Positions 1 through 5,113 of a stretch of DNA of 5,113 nt are shown here, piece by piece; within the stretch, counting starts at the first letter, position 1, and each line of letters starts with the position of its first letter. Origin of the DNA: Bacteroidales bacterium (GTDB taxonomy: Bacteria; Bacteroidota; Bacteroidia; Bacteroidales; UBA932). Both the position numbers and the translations under genes were made by a program. The stretch covers positions 1-5,113 of the forward strand of contig JAFZLQ010000030.1 in the NCBI GenBank assembly GCA_017551425.1. Reading direction: 5' to 3'. A model generated the notes under the pieces. It saw only the letters and a program-made list of their open reading frames with translations, did no database searches and was not told where the DNA came from.

Positions 1-1
1 C

Positions 2-997
2 TTACATAGCCTGTGCGACAGCCACGGCGACGGCGACGGAAGCGCCGACCATCGGGTTGTTGCCCATGCCCAGGAAGCCCATCATCTCCACATGCGCAGG
101 CACGGAGGAAGAGCCGGCGAACTGCGCGTCGGAGTGCATGCGGCCCAGGGTGTCGGTCATACCGTAGGAGGCAGGGCCGGCGGCCATGTTGTCCGGGTGC
201 AGGGTACGGCCGGTACCGCCGCCGGAAGCCACGGAGAAGTACTTCTTGCCCGCGAGGACACGCTCTTTCTTGTACGTGCCGGCCACGGGGTGCTGGAAGC
301 GGGTCGGGTTGGTGGAGTTACCGGTGATGGAGATGTCCACGTTCTCCTTCCAGAGGATGGCCACGCCCTCGCGGACGTCGTCGGCACCGTAGCAGCGCAC
401 GCCGCCGCGGACACCCTCGGAATAACGCTTCTCGCTGACGATCTTGAGCTCGCCGGTAGCGTAGTCGAACTGGGTCTGGACATAGGTGAAGCCGTTGATG
501 CGGGAAATGATCTTGGCGGCGTCCTTGCCGAGACCGTTCAGGATGACGCGGAGCGGCTTCTGGCGCACCTTGTTGGCCATTTCAGCGATCTTGATGGCGC
601 CTTCGGCGGCAGCGTAGGACTCGTGGCCGGCCAGGAAGGCGAAGCACTCGGTCTCCTCGGAGAGGAGGCGGGCGGCGAGGTTGCCGTGGCCGAGACCGAC
701 CTTGCGGTCGTCAGCGACGGAACCGGGGATGCAGAAGGCCTGCAGGCCCTCACCGATGGCCTCGGCGGCCTCGGCGGCGGTCTTCACGCCCTTCTTGATG
801 GCGATGGCTGCGCCCACGACGTAAGCCCACTTCGCATTCTCGAAGCAGATCTTCTGGGTGTCCTCGCAGATCTTGTACGGGTCGATACCCTTGGCGTCGC
901 AGATGGCCTTGGCCTCGTCGATGTCCTTGATACCGTACTTGTTGAGAGCAGCATTAATCTGATTAATGCGACGCTCGTAGCTTTCGAAAAGTGCCAT
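2..997 (-). CDS. GGGtGRT-family protein (function unknown)
   Basis: Complete 331-residue protein: ATG is at 997-995 and TAA at 4-2 on the minus strand. I recognise it as the conserved bacterial family named after its GGGtGRT motif, seen here as GGGTGRT at about residues 259-265 and followed by LHPDN. Other glycine-rich or conserved-looking stretches are FLAGHESYAAAEGA, ISITGNSTNPTRFQHP and the MMGFLGMGNNPMVGAS segment near the C-terminus. The protein ends in an alternating Val-Ala run (VAVAVAVA). I see no signal peptide or clear membrane helix, so it is probably cytoplasmic. No enzymatic activity is established for the family as far as I know. It starts 6 bp after the stop of the IscU/NifU-like gene, so the two are almost certainly co-transcribed, which suggests a role linked to iron-sulfur cluster chemistry (inference). 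A purine-rich AAGAGTAAGAGA precedes the start and may serve as a weak ribosome binding site. Family assignment is confident; role is unknown. Confidence 0.9.
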   Translation of the reverse strand: MALFESYERRINQINAALNKYGIKDIDEAKAICDAKGIDPYKICEDTQKICFENAKWAYVVGAAIAIKKGVKTAAEAAEAIGEGLQAFCIPGSVADDRKVGLGHGNLAARLLSEETECFAFLAGHESYAAAEGAIKIAEMANKVRQKPLRVILNGLGKDAAKIISRINGFTYVQTQFDYATGELKIVSEKRYSEGVRGGVRCYGADDVREGVAILWKENVDISITGNSTNPTRFQHPVAGTYKKERVLAGKKYFSVASGGGTGRTLHPDNMAAGPASYGMTDTLGRMHSDAQFAGSSSVPAHVEMMGFLGMGNNPMVGASVAVAVAVAQAM

Positions 998-1003
998 GGT
1001 CTC

Positions 1004-1696
1004 TTACTCTTTACGGGGGTCAATATATTTCACGGCATCGTTGAAGCGGCCGTAGGTGCCTTTGGCCTTCTCGATGGCCTCGGGGCCGGTGGCGCCTGCC
1101 TTGAGGGCGTCCATGAGTTTGCCCAGGTTGACGAACTCGTAGCCGATCACTTCATTATCGGCATCGAGGGCCATGCGGGTGCAGTAGCCTTCCGTCATTT
1201 CGAGGTAACGGGAACCCTTGAGCTTGGTGCCGTACATCGTACCCACCTGGCTGCGGAGGTTCTTGCCGAGGTCCTCGAGGGAACCGCCGACGGGCAGACC
1301 GCCCTCGGAGAACGCGGACTGGGTGCGGCCGTAGACAATCTGGAGGAAGAGCTCGCGCATCGCCGTGTTGATGGCGTCGCAGACGAGGTCGGTGTTGAGC
1401 GCCTCGAGCAGGGTCTTGCCCGGAAGGATCTCGGAAGCCATGGCGGCGGAGTGGGTCATGCCCGAGCAGCCGATGGTCTCGACGAGGGCTTCCTCGATGA
1501 TGCCGTCCTTGACGTTGAGGGTGAGTTTGCAGCAACCCTGCTGCGGGGCACACCAGCCAATACCGTGGGTCAGGCCGGAGATGTCCTTGATTTCTTTTGC
1601 ATGCACCCACTTTCCTTCCTCAGGAATCGGGGCATTGGCGTGGTTGGCGCCTTTTGCAACGCAGCACATCTGCTGCACTTCTTTTGTGTAGATCAT
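1004..1696 (-). CDS. IscU/NifU-like iron-sulfur cluster assembly scaffold protein
   Basis: Complete 230-residue protein, ATG at 1696-1694, TAA at 1006-1004. Residues about 45-100 match the IscU/NifU N-terminal scaffold pattern: a Cys-containing loop (C49, C55, C56) before LTLNVKDGIIEEA, then ETIGCSGMTHSAAMASE with C77, then the helix LPGKTLLEAL. These correspond to the first two cluster-ligand cysteines of IscU. Further cysteines are C11, C12, C106 and C172. The classical third ligand in an HCS-like motif is not obvious; C106 lies in DLVCDAINTAM at an unusual place. The protein is much longer than IscU (about 128 residues): it has an N-terminal extension and about 100 extra C-terminal residues including SLEDLGKNLRSQVG and GYCTRMALDADNEVIGYEF. 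It is therefore a divergent scaffold, or a relative with another cluster-related role. No Shine-Dalgarno is visible. It is the first gene of the operon with the GGGtGRT gene and is divergent from mnmE. Confidence 0.85.
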   Translation of the reverse strand: MIYTKEVQQMCCVAKGANHANAPIPEEGKWVHAKEIKDISGLTHGIGWCAPQQGCCKLTLNVKDGIIEEALVETIGCSGMTHSAAMASEILPGKTLLEALNTDLVCDAINTAMRELFLQIVYGRTQSAFSEGGLPVGGSLEDLGKNLRSQVGTMYGTKLKGSRYLEMTEGYCTRMALDADNEVIGYEFVNLGKLMDALKAGATGPEAIEKAKGTYGRFNDAVKYIDPRKE

Positions 1697-1736
1697 ATGA
1701 ATAATAGAAATAAAGATCGTTATTCTTTATAGTCCG

Positions 1737-1767
1737 CAAATTTAACAATTCTTTTGTATCTTCGCAA
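1737..1767 (-). promoter_or_regulatory. Bacteroidota-type promoter of the scaffold/GGGtGRT operon
   Basis: On the minus strand there is an exact TAnnTTTG -7 element (TAAATTTG, plus-strand positions 1744-1737). A TTG -33 element lies 20 bases further upstream (1767-1765). This is the arrangement recognised by the primary sigma factor of Bacteroidota. Transcription would start at about 1731, giving a 5' leader of roughly 35 bases before the ATG at 1696. The -33 element overlaps the putative -7 element of mnmE on the other strand. Confidence 0.6.
1757..1764 (+). promoter_or_regulatory. Probable -7 element of mnmE promoter
   Basis: TATCTTCG, followed by CA, matches the Bacteroidota -7 consensus TAnnTTTG with one mismatch. 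No TTG was found at the expected -33 distance, so support is weaker than for the divergent promoter. Transcription would start only a few bases before, or at, the mnmE ATG at 1772, which implies a leaderless or nearly leaderless mRNA. Confidence 0.4.
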
Positions 1768-1771
1768 TATC

Positions 1772-3133
1772 ATGTTGCTGACAGCCGATACCATTTGCGC
1801 TCCGGCGACTTCCGTCGGTACGGGCGCCGTCTCCGTGGTCCGCATCAGCGGGCCGCAGGCGCATGCCGTGGTGGACGCCCTGGTGCGTTTCCGCAGCGGC
1901 AGCGCCGCGCAGGCGAAAGGCTACAGCCTGAAAATCGGCGAGATCGAAGGCCTGGACGAGGTGTTGGTGTCGCTGTTCCGCGCACCGCATTCCTATACTG
2001 GTGAGGATGCCGCTGAGATTAGCTGCCATGCCTCCCCCTTCATCGTGGGCACCCTGCTGGACCGTCTGGCGGACGCAGGCTGCCGCCTGGCAGAGCCCGG
2101 CGAATTCACGCGGCGCGCCTTTGTGAACGGGAAAATGGACCTCGCGCAGGCGGAGGCCGTGGCCGATGTCATTGCGGCATCGTCCGCCGCTCAGCACCGC
2201 GTGGCCATGAACCAGCTGCGCGGCGGCTATTCCGCGGAGCTCCGCGAACTGCGCAAGCAACTGCTGGAGCTGACTGCCCTGATGGAGCTGGAGCTCGATT
2301 TCTCCGAGGAGGACGTGGAGTTCGCGGACCGCTCCCGCCTGCGCATGCTGCTGGACACCGCCTGCTCGCACTGCCGGCAGCTGGCCGATTCCTTCCGGCT
2401 GGGCAACGCCATCCGCAACGGCGTGCCGGTCGCCATCGTCGGCGCCCCCAACAGCGGCAAGAGCACCCTGCTGAACGCCCTGCTGCAGGATGACCGCGCC
2501 ATCGTCTCCGACATCCCGGGCACCACGCGCGACACGGTCGAGGAGACCTGCGTGATCGACGGTGTGCTGTTCCGCTTCATCGACACCGCCGGCATCCGTG
2601 AGGCAGGGGACGAGATCGAACGCCTCGGCGTCGAACGCACCTTCCGGAAGATCTCCGAGGCGGAGATCGTGCTGGGCGTCGTGGATGCCACGATGCCGCA
2701 GGATGCCATTTCCGAAGCGATTCGCGCCATCGCGGAACACGTCGATCCCGCACAGCAGAAGCTGCTGATCCTGTTGAATAAAACAGACGTATCCAATCAT
2801 ACGGTGCTGATGCCGGACGCAGCCTGCGAACTGCTGCACATTTCCGCCAAATACGGCACGGGCCTCGATGAACTGCGTGCTGCGCTGGCTGCCCGGGCCG
2901 GCATCGCCTCCGCTTCCGGCACCCTCGTCACCAACGCGCGTCACGCCGCCGCCCTCCGGGAAGCCGCCGCTTCCCTCTCCACCGTCTCCGACGGCCTCGA
3001 CCGCGGCCTCTCCACGGAACTGCTGTCTGAAGATTTGCGCGCCGCCCTGGAATCCCTTGGTTCCATCACGGGACAAATCACTACAGATCAAGTACTTGGC
3101 GAGATCTTCTCCCGCTTTTGCATCGGGAAATAG
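1772..3133 (+). CDS. mnmE: tRNA uridine-5-carboxymethylaminomethyl modification GTPase MnmE (TrmE)
   Basis: Complete 453-residue protein. MnmE works with MnmG (GidA) to install the aminomethyl-type group on C5 of wobble uridine 34 in certain tRNAs, using a 5,10-methylene-tetrahydrofolate-derived carbon, GTP and potassium. The N-terminal folate-binding domain (about residues 1-118) carries DTICAPAT and VVRISGP and ends near FTRRAFVNGKMDLAQAEAVADVI. A helical domain surrounds the inserted G domain, which has G1 GAPNSGKST at 224-232 (N227 is the expected potassium-coordinating Asn), G2 GTTRDT at 250-255, G3 DTAG at 271-274 and G4 NKTD at 336-339. The C-terminal CIGK (450-453) holds the family's conserved Cys. 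An in-frame TTG at 1754 would add six residues. I chose the ATG at 1772 because family members begin within a few residues of the DTIxA motif and because the putative -7 element overlaps the longer start. It is monocistronic, ending before a terminator hairpin, and clearly more GC-rich than the genes to its right. Confidence 0.97.
   Translation: MLLTADTICAPATSVGTGAVSVVRISGPQAHAVVDALVRFRSGSAAQAKGYSLKIGEIEGLDEVLVSLFRAPHSYTGEDAAEISCHASPFIVGTLLDRLADAGCRLAEPGEFTRRAFVNGKMDLAQAEAVADVIAASSAAQHRVAMNQLRGGYSAELRELRKQLLELTALMELELDFSEEDVEFADRSRLRMLLDTACSHCRQLADSFRLGNAIRNGVPVAIVGAPNSGKSTLLNALLQDDRAIVSDIPGTTRDTVEETCVIDGVLFRFIDTAGIREAGDEIERLGVERTFRKISEAEIVLGVVDATMPQDAISEAIRAIAEHVDPAQQKLLILLNKTDVSNHTVLMPDAACELLHISAKYGTGLDELRAALAARAGIASASGTLVTNARHAAALREAAASLSTVSDGLDRGLSTELLSEDLRAALESLGSITGQITTDQVLGEIFSRFCIGK
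3116..3133 (+). other. Candidate attachment site: last 18 bp of mnmE (FCIGK-stop)
   Basis: The sequence TTTTGCATCGGGAAATAG encodes FCIGK and the stop. The equivalent last 18 bases of mnmE/trmE (thdF) are the established attB of Salmonella genomic island 1. Here the same position is followed by a composition change, repeated sites, an HTH gene and a tyrosine recombinase. Whether this particular element uses these bases cannot be shown because the opposite end, which should carry a repeat of the core, lies outside the window. A competing site is at 3214-3223. Confidence 0.3.
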
Positions 3134-3191
3134 AAGTTAGAAAATAACCCCAAAAATACGACCAAGAAACGGGCATTAACTCGCTGATTAT

Positions 3192-3229
3192 CAGTCACTC
3201 TATATGGGTGACTGTATTTTTGCATTTTT
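3192..3229 (+). terminator. Rho-independent terminator after mnmE
   Basis: A 9-bp stem is formed by CAGTCACTC (3192-3200) and GGGTGACTG (3206-3214), with one G-U wobble and a TATAT loop. A T-rich tail follows (TATTTTTGCATTTTTC). It lies 58 bases after the mnmE stop, on the correct strand. It would also insulate the downstream HTH and integrase genes from mnmE read-through. Confidence 0.8.
3214..3223 (+). other. GTANNTTTGC motif, candidate CTnDOT-type integration core
   Basis: GTATTTTTGC matches exactly the GTANNTTTGC core reported for insertion sites of CTnDOT-family conjugative transposons. It sits at the junction between the terminator stem and the more AT-rich upstream region of the HTH/integrase pair. 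The motif overlaps the TAnnTTTG promoter consensus and is short and T-rich inside a U-tract, so a chance match is quite possible. The integrase here has not been shown to be IntDOT-like. Confidence 0.2.
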
Positions 3230-3230
3230 C

Positions 3231-3261
3231 TTGTTATTTATGGTTATTTTGTCTATATTTG
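3231..3261 (+). promoter_or_regulatory. Bacteroidota-type promoter for the HTH-integrase operon
   Basis: TTG at 3231-3233 is followed after exactly 20 bases by TATATTTG (3254-3261), an exact TAnnTTTG -7 element. The spacing is the same as in the promoter at 1737-1767. Transcription would start near 3266-3268, giving a leader of roughly 145 bases before the ATG at 3413. The end of the -7 element and the start site are covered by the TTGTACCAC repeats, so this promoter is well placed for repression. Confidence 0.6.
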
Positions 3262-3289
3262 TACCACATTTGTACCACACGTGGTACAA
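3258..3289. repeat. Three TTGTACCAC half-sites (two direct, one inverted): candidate operator or arm-type sites
   Basis: TTTGTACCACA occurs twice in perfect head-to-tail tandem (3258-3268 and 3269-3279). The inverted copy GTGGTACAA follows at 3281-3289. The second and third copies form a perfect 9-bp inverted repeat (3270-3278 and 3281-3289) with a 2-base spacer. The direct copies are spaced 11 bp apart, about one helical turn. The first copy shares TTTG with the -7 element and the set covers the predicted transcription start, so a bound protein would block the promoter. Likely binders are the HTH protein at 3413-4306 or the integrase arm domain (inference). Confidence 0.7.
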
Positions 3290-3320
3290 TGTCTGTAGAA
3301 GATTTCGGCAGTAGGCGAAA

Positions 3321-3350
3321 ACTTTACAGTACTTTACAAAGTTTTACAAC
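3321..3350. repeat. Three 10-bp-phased ACTTTACA-like direct repeats
   Basis: ACTTTACAGT (3321-3330), ACTTTACAAA (3331-3340) and GTTTTACAAC (3341-3350) form an exact 10-bp period; the core TTTACA is fully conserved in all three. Sites repeated once per helical turn face the same side of DNA, as expected for cooperative binding of a protein such as an excisionase or an arm-binding integrase. Within them ACTTTACAAAGT (3331-3342) is also a short inverted repeat. They lie in the untranslated leader between promoter and HTH gene. The function is inferred. Confidence 0.55.
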
Positions 3351-3412
3351 ATTTGGCTATCTGATGGCCGAATAGAGGTCCTGGAATACCTCGCTATGTA
3401 GAAAATAGAAAA

Positions 3413-4306
3413 ATGGACGTTGGACGCAGATATTACTCTATTTCGGAGGCCGCAAGGGTCTTCGGCGTTTCGCGTCCGACCATCTACGCCCGAATCAAGT
3501 CCGGAGACCTCCTCGCCGTCCAGGTATCTTCCAAATCCGTCCGCATCCCTGTAGAAGAACTCGAGGCCAAGCCAATCAAGTACGCTCCCTCCCCTTCCGC
3601 AATTAAGGACATCCGCCGTGCGATCGAGTCAATGATTACGCGCGACGAAGCAATCAAGAAATACGACATCAGCCAGCAGTGGTTCTATAAGAAGGTGCGC
3701 AAAGCCGGTATCAAGGCCATGCGCTACGGCACCAAGGCTTACTATCCCAAGGACTCCATCCACAAGCTGTTCTTCAAGCATAAGTATCCGGAGATAGACG
3801 ACTGGGCCACGTCAGAAGAACTCGCAAAGGAATTCGGCATCAGCCGCAAGACCATCTGCGCCCTTGCTCGTCAGTACGACATTCCCCGCCAGCGCACAGG
3901 ACGCGAACAGATGATTAGCAGGAAAGACTGGCTGCTGCACAAGGTAGAACTCCCCGACCTCGAGAAGAACTACCTGACGGTGGACCAGGCCCGCAAACTC
4001 TACCATATCGGCCAGAGCACATTCTACGATGGTGTAAACTCCAATAATGTCCCTCGCCGCCGCCAGGGACGCGAAGTCTTCTTCCCGAAGGCCGACCTGG
4101 ACCGCATTTTCAAGGACAAGAGCCCCAACATTCCTGAAGAGATCCGTCGCAACTATGTCACAGCAAAGGATGCCCTGAAGGTGTACCACGTCGGACAAAA
4201 GCGGTTCTCGGAAGAGACCAAGGCCGCAGGCGTCACCAAGATTCGCACCGAGGGCAACTTCATGTGGTACAAGAAATCCGAACTCGATAAACTATTCAAA
4301 TTATAA
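3413..4306 (+). CDS. Protein of five tandem excisionase/MerR-like winged HTH modules
   Basis: Complete 297-residue protein. Module 1 (about 7-52, YYSISEAARVFGVSRPTIYARIKSGDLL) is a clear excisionase-type HTH followed by a wing (VQVSSKSVRIPVEEL). Four further segments repeat the same layout: about 75-120 (MITRDEAIKKYDISQQWFYKKV), 131-176 (WATSEELAKEFGISRKTICALA), 187-234 (YLTVDQARKLYHIGQSTFYDGV) and 248-295 (YVTAKDALKVYHVGQKRFSEET). In each, a helix with an A/L-rich core and a [DG]I/V-[SG] turn leads to a recognition helix, then a basic hairpin and a closing helix such as FFPKADLDRIF. It is basic, with no membrane segment or enzyme domain. The ATG at 3413 is the first in frame after an in-frame stop at 3362-3364; upstream is A-rich without a Shine-Dalgarno. 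It ends 3 bp before the integrase start, so the two are translationally linked. Likely a DNA-binding regulator or recombination directionality factor; the specific function is unknown. It is less GC-rich than mnmE. Confidence 0.85.
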   Translation: MDVGRRYYSISEAARVFGVSRPTIYARIKSGDLLAVQVSSKSVRIPVEELEAKPIKYAPSPSAIKDIRRAIESMITRDEAIKKYDISQQWFYKKVRKAGIKAMRYGTKAYYPKDSIHKLFFKHKYPEIDDWATSEELAKEFGISRKTICALARQYDIPRQRTGREQMISRKDWLLHKVELPDLEKNYLTVDQARKLYHIGQSTFYDGVNSNNVPRRRQGREVFFPKADLDRIFKDKSPNIPEEIRRNYVTAKDALKVYHVGQKRFSEETKAAGVTKIRTEGNFMWYKKSELDKLFKL

Positions 4307-4309
4307 TAT

Positions 4310-5113
4310 ATGTCAGTCACCATCGTCACTCTCCGAAAGCGCCTGCTCCCCTCCGGCAAGATTACGCTCTATCTGGACTACTATCCGCCCATCCGCGACC
4401 CGAAGACCAACAAGATGTCCCGGCGCGAATATCTGGGCATTTATCTGCTCGCCAAACCGCGTACGCAAGAGGAAAAGGATGCCAACAAGGAGAAACTCAT
4501 CGCCGCTGAAGGACTTCGTTCCCAGCGCGAGATTTCCATCCTCAAGGGCAAGTTGGGGTTCGCCAACAAGGAGACCGAAAAGGAAGATTTCCTGGCATAT
4601 TTCCACGAGCATCTCGAAGGCCAGAATCAGAAATGGATACGTGTCTACGACCATTTCAAACTCTACTGTGGCGGTGAGTGCAAGATGGGCGACATCACGG
4701 TGGATTTCTGCAATGGCTTCAGGAACTATCTCCTTGATGCAAAGCAGTTGAAGCACACTAAGCGGAAGTTGAGCAACAACTCTGCTGCCGGATACTGGTC
4801 CACCTTCCGCGGCTTCCTCGCCGTGGCCTACAAGGACCATAAACTCACAGAGAATGTGAACGACTACCTGGAGGCGATCAAGTACGAGGATACCGAGCGC
4901 GAATACCTGACCTTGGAAGAACTACAGCAACTCGCCGAGACGCCTTGCAACGAGCCGGTGCTTCGCGCCGCCTCCCTCTTCAGCTGCCTTACCGGCCTTC
5001 GCTTCGGTGACGTCCGAGACCTGACCTGGGAGAAGATTGAGAAGTATCCGGATGGCGGCTACTGCATCCGCATTGTCACGGAGAAAACAAAGACATCCGC
5101 TGTCCTCCCCATC
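4310..5113 (+). CDS. Tyrosine recombinase/integrase, Bacteroidota Arm-binding type (3' truncated by window)
   Basis: 268 residues are visible; the frame is open to the window end. An N-terminal Arm DNA-binding domain (about 1-90) has the family pattern ITLYLDYYPPIRDPKTNKMSRREYLGIYL followed by an RSQREISILKGKLGF helix. A SAM-like core-binding domain follows (about 92-195, from DFLAYFHEHL through NNSAAGYWSTFRGFLAVAYKD). The catalytic domain begins at about 199 (YLTLEELQQLAETP) and carries the first catalytic Arg, R231, in CLTGLRFGDVRDLTW. The beta-hairpin Lys is probably K261 in TEKTKT. The HxxR, His/Trp and nucleophilic Tyr lie past the window; about 130 more residues are expected from the usual length of roughly 400. 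It catalyses site-specific integration and excision by 3'-phosphotyrosine strand exchange. It starts 3 bp after the HTH gene, same strand, with no Shine-Dalgarno, so it is part of one operon. Whether it moves an island or inverts local DNA is undecided. Confidence 0.93.
   Translation, partial: MSVTIVTLRKRLLPSGKITLYLDYYPPIRDPKTNKMSRREYLGIYLLAKPRTQEEKDANKEKLIAAEGLRSQREISILKGKLGFANKETEKEDFLAYFHEHLEGQNQKWIRVYDHFKLYCGGECKMGDITVDFCNGFRNYLLDAKQLKHTKRKLSNNSAAGYWSTFRGFLAVAYKDHKLTENVNDYLEAIKYEDTEREYLTLEELQQLAETPCNEPVLRAASLFSCLTGLRFGDVRDLTWEKIEKYPDGGYCIRIVTEKTKTSAVLPI

Larger units (their letters stand above)
3134..5113 (+). mobile_element. Left end of a probable integrated element (partial; boundary uncertain)
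   Basis: Immediately downstream of mnmE the base composition drops and gene content switches to an HTH regulator plus a tyrosine recombinase, with several short repeats in the 279-bp gap. An integrase next to the 3' end of a conserved housekeeping gene is a classic sign of an integrative element or genomic island. The exact left boundary could be about 3116 (mnmE 3' end) or about 3214 (CTnDOT-like core). The right end, cargo genes and any conjugation genes are not in the window, so the type of element (ICE, mobilizable island, prophage) is undecided. A locally acting invertase is also possible. Confidence 0.55.

Noticed and set aside
92..1732. 546-codon open frame on the plus strand opposite the scaffold and GGGtGRT genes
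   Set aside because: It spans two well-recognised minus-strand genes and gives a low-complexity Gly/Ala/Val/Leu/Asp-rich product with no family resemblance; it is an antisense shadow of GC-rich coding sequence.
1754..1771. TTG start adding six residues to MnmE
   Set aside because: The family begins just before the DTIxA motif, the ATG at 1772 fits this, and the extra codons overlap the likely -7 promoter element.
1742..3091. 449-codon open frame on the minus strand opposite mnmE
   Set aside because: mnmE on the plus strand has every family motif; the antisense product is repetitive (Gln/Gly/Ala/His-rich) and unrecognisable.
3258..3350. Short CRISPR array
   Set aside because: Repeat units are 10-11 bp with no spacers of constant length and no cas genes nearby; they fit protein-binding sites.
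3134..3412. tRNA gene as the integration target
   Set aside because: No cloverleaf, TTCRANY-like T-loop or CCA end could be found in this gap; the adjacent conserved gene is mnmE.
3812..4198. 128-codon minus-strand frame inside the HTH gene
   Set aside because: It lies wholly within a clear five-module coding sequence on the other strand and shows no motif of its own.
4313..4840. 175-codon minus-strand frame opposite the integrase
   Set aside because: The plus-strand frame encodes recognisable Arm-binding and core-binding domains; the antisense frame is a shadow.

Overview
The window looks like a Bacteroidota (probably Bacteroidales) chromosome. This rests on the 'GGGtGRT' protein family, on two promoter-like sites of the Bacteroidota type (TTG, 20 bases, TAnnTTTG), on the near absence of Shine-Dalgarno sequences, and on an integrase of the Arm-binding/SAM-like type typical of this phylum. 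The left 3.1 kb is GC-rich with housekeeping-type genes. The right 2 kb is visibly less GC-rich and carries recombination genes. The genus cannot be decided from the sequence.

Positions 2-1696, minus strand: a two-gene operon, read right to left. It encodes an enlarged, divergent IscU/NifU-type iron-sulfur scaffold and then, 6 bp later, a GGGtGRT-family protein of unknown function. Positions 1697-1771 are a compact divergent promoter region. Positions 1772-3133, plus strand: a complete mnmE (trmE), the tRNA U34-modification GTPase, with all its GTPase motifs and the C-terminal CIGK.

Positions 3134-3412 are a dense non-coding stretch. It holds a strong terminator hairpin, a Bacteroidota promoter, three copies of a TTGTACCAC half-site (two direct, one inverted) overlapping that promoter, and three 10-bp-phased copies of an ACTTTACA-like repeat. 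Positions 3413-4306 encode a 297-residue protein that appears to consist of five tandem excisionase/MerR-like winged helix-turn-helix modules. Three bases later, at 4310, a tyrosine recombinase begins and runs off the window after its catalytic Arg and beta-hairpin Lys.

Interpretation: the right part is probably the left end of an integrated mobile element inserted next to, or into the last codons of, mnmE. The 3' end of mnmE is the known integration target of Salmonella genomic island 1. A second possible junction is a GTANNTTTGC match at 3214-3223, the core motif of CTnDOT-type insertion sites. The five-HTH protein is the most unusual item. Encoded directly before the integrase and behind two sets of repeated sites, it is a candidate multi-site DNA-binding regulator or recombination directionality factor. 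That role is inference. The other end of the element lies outside the window.
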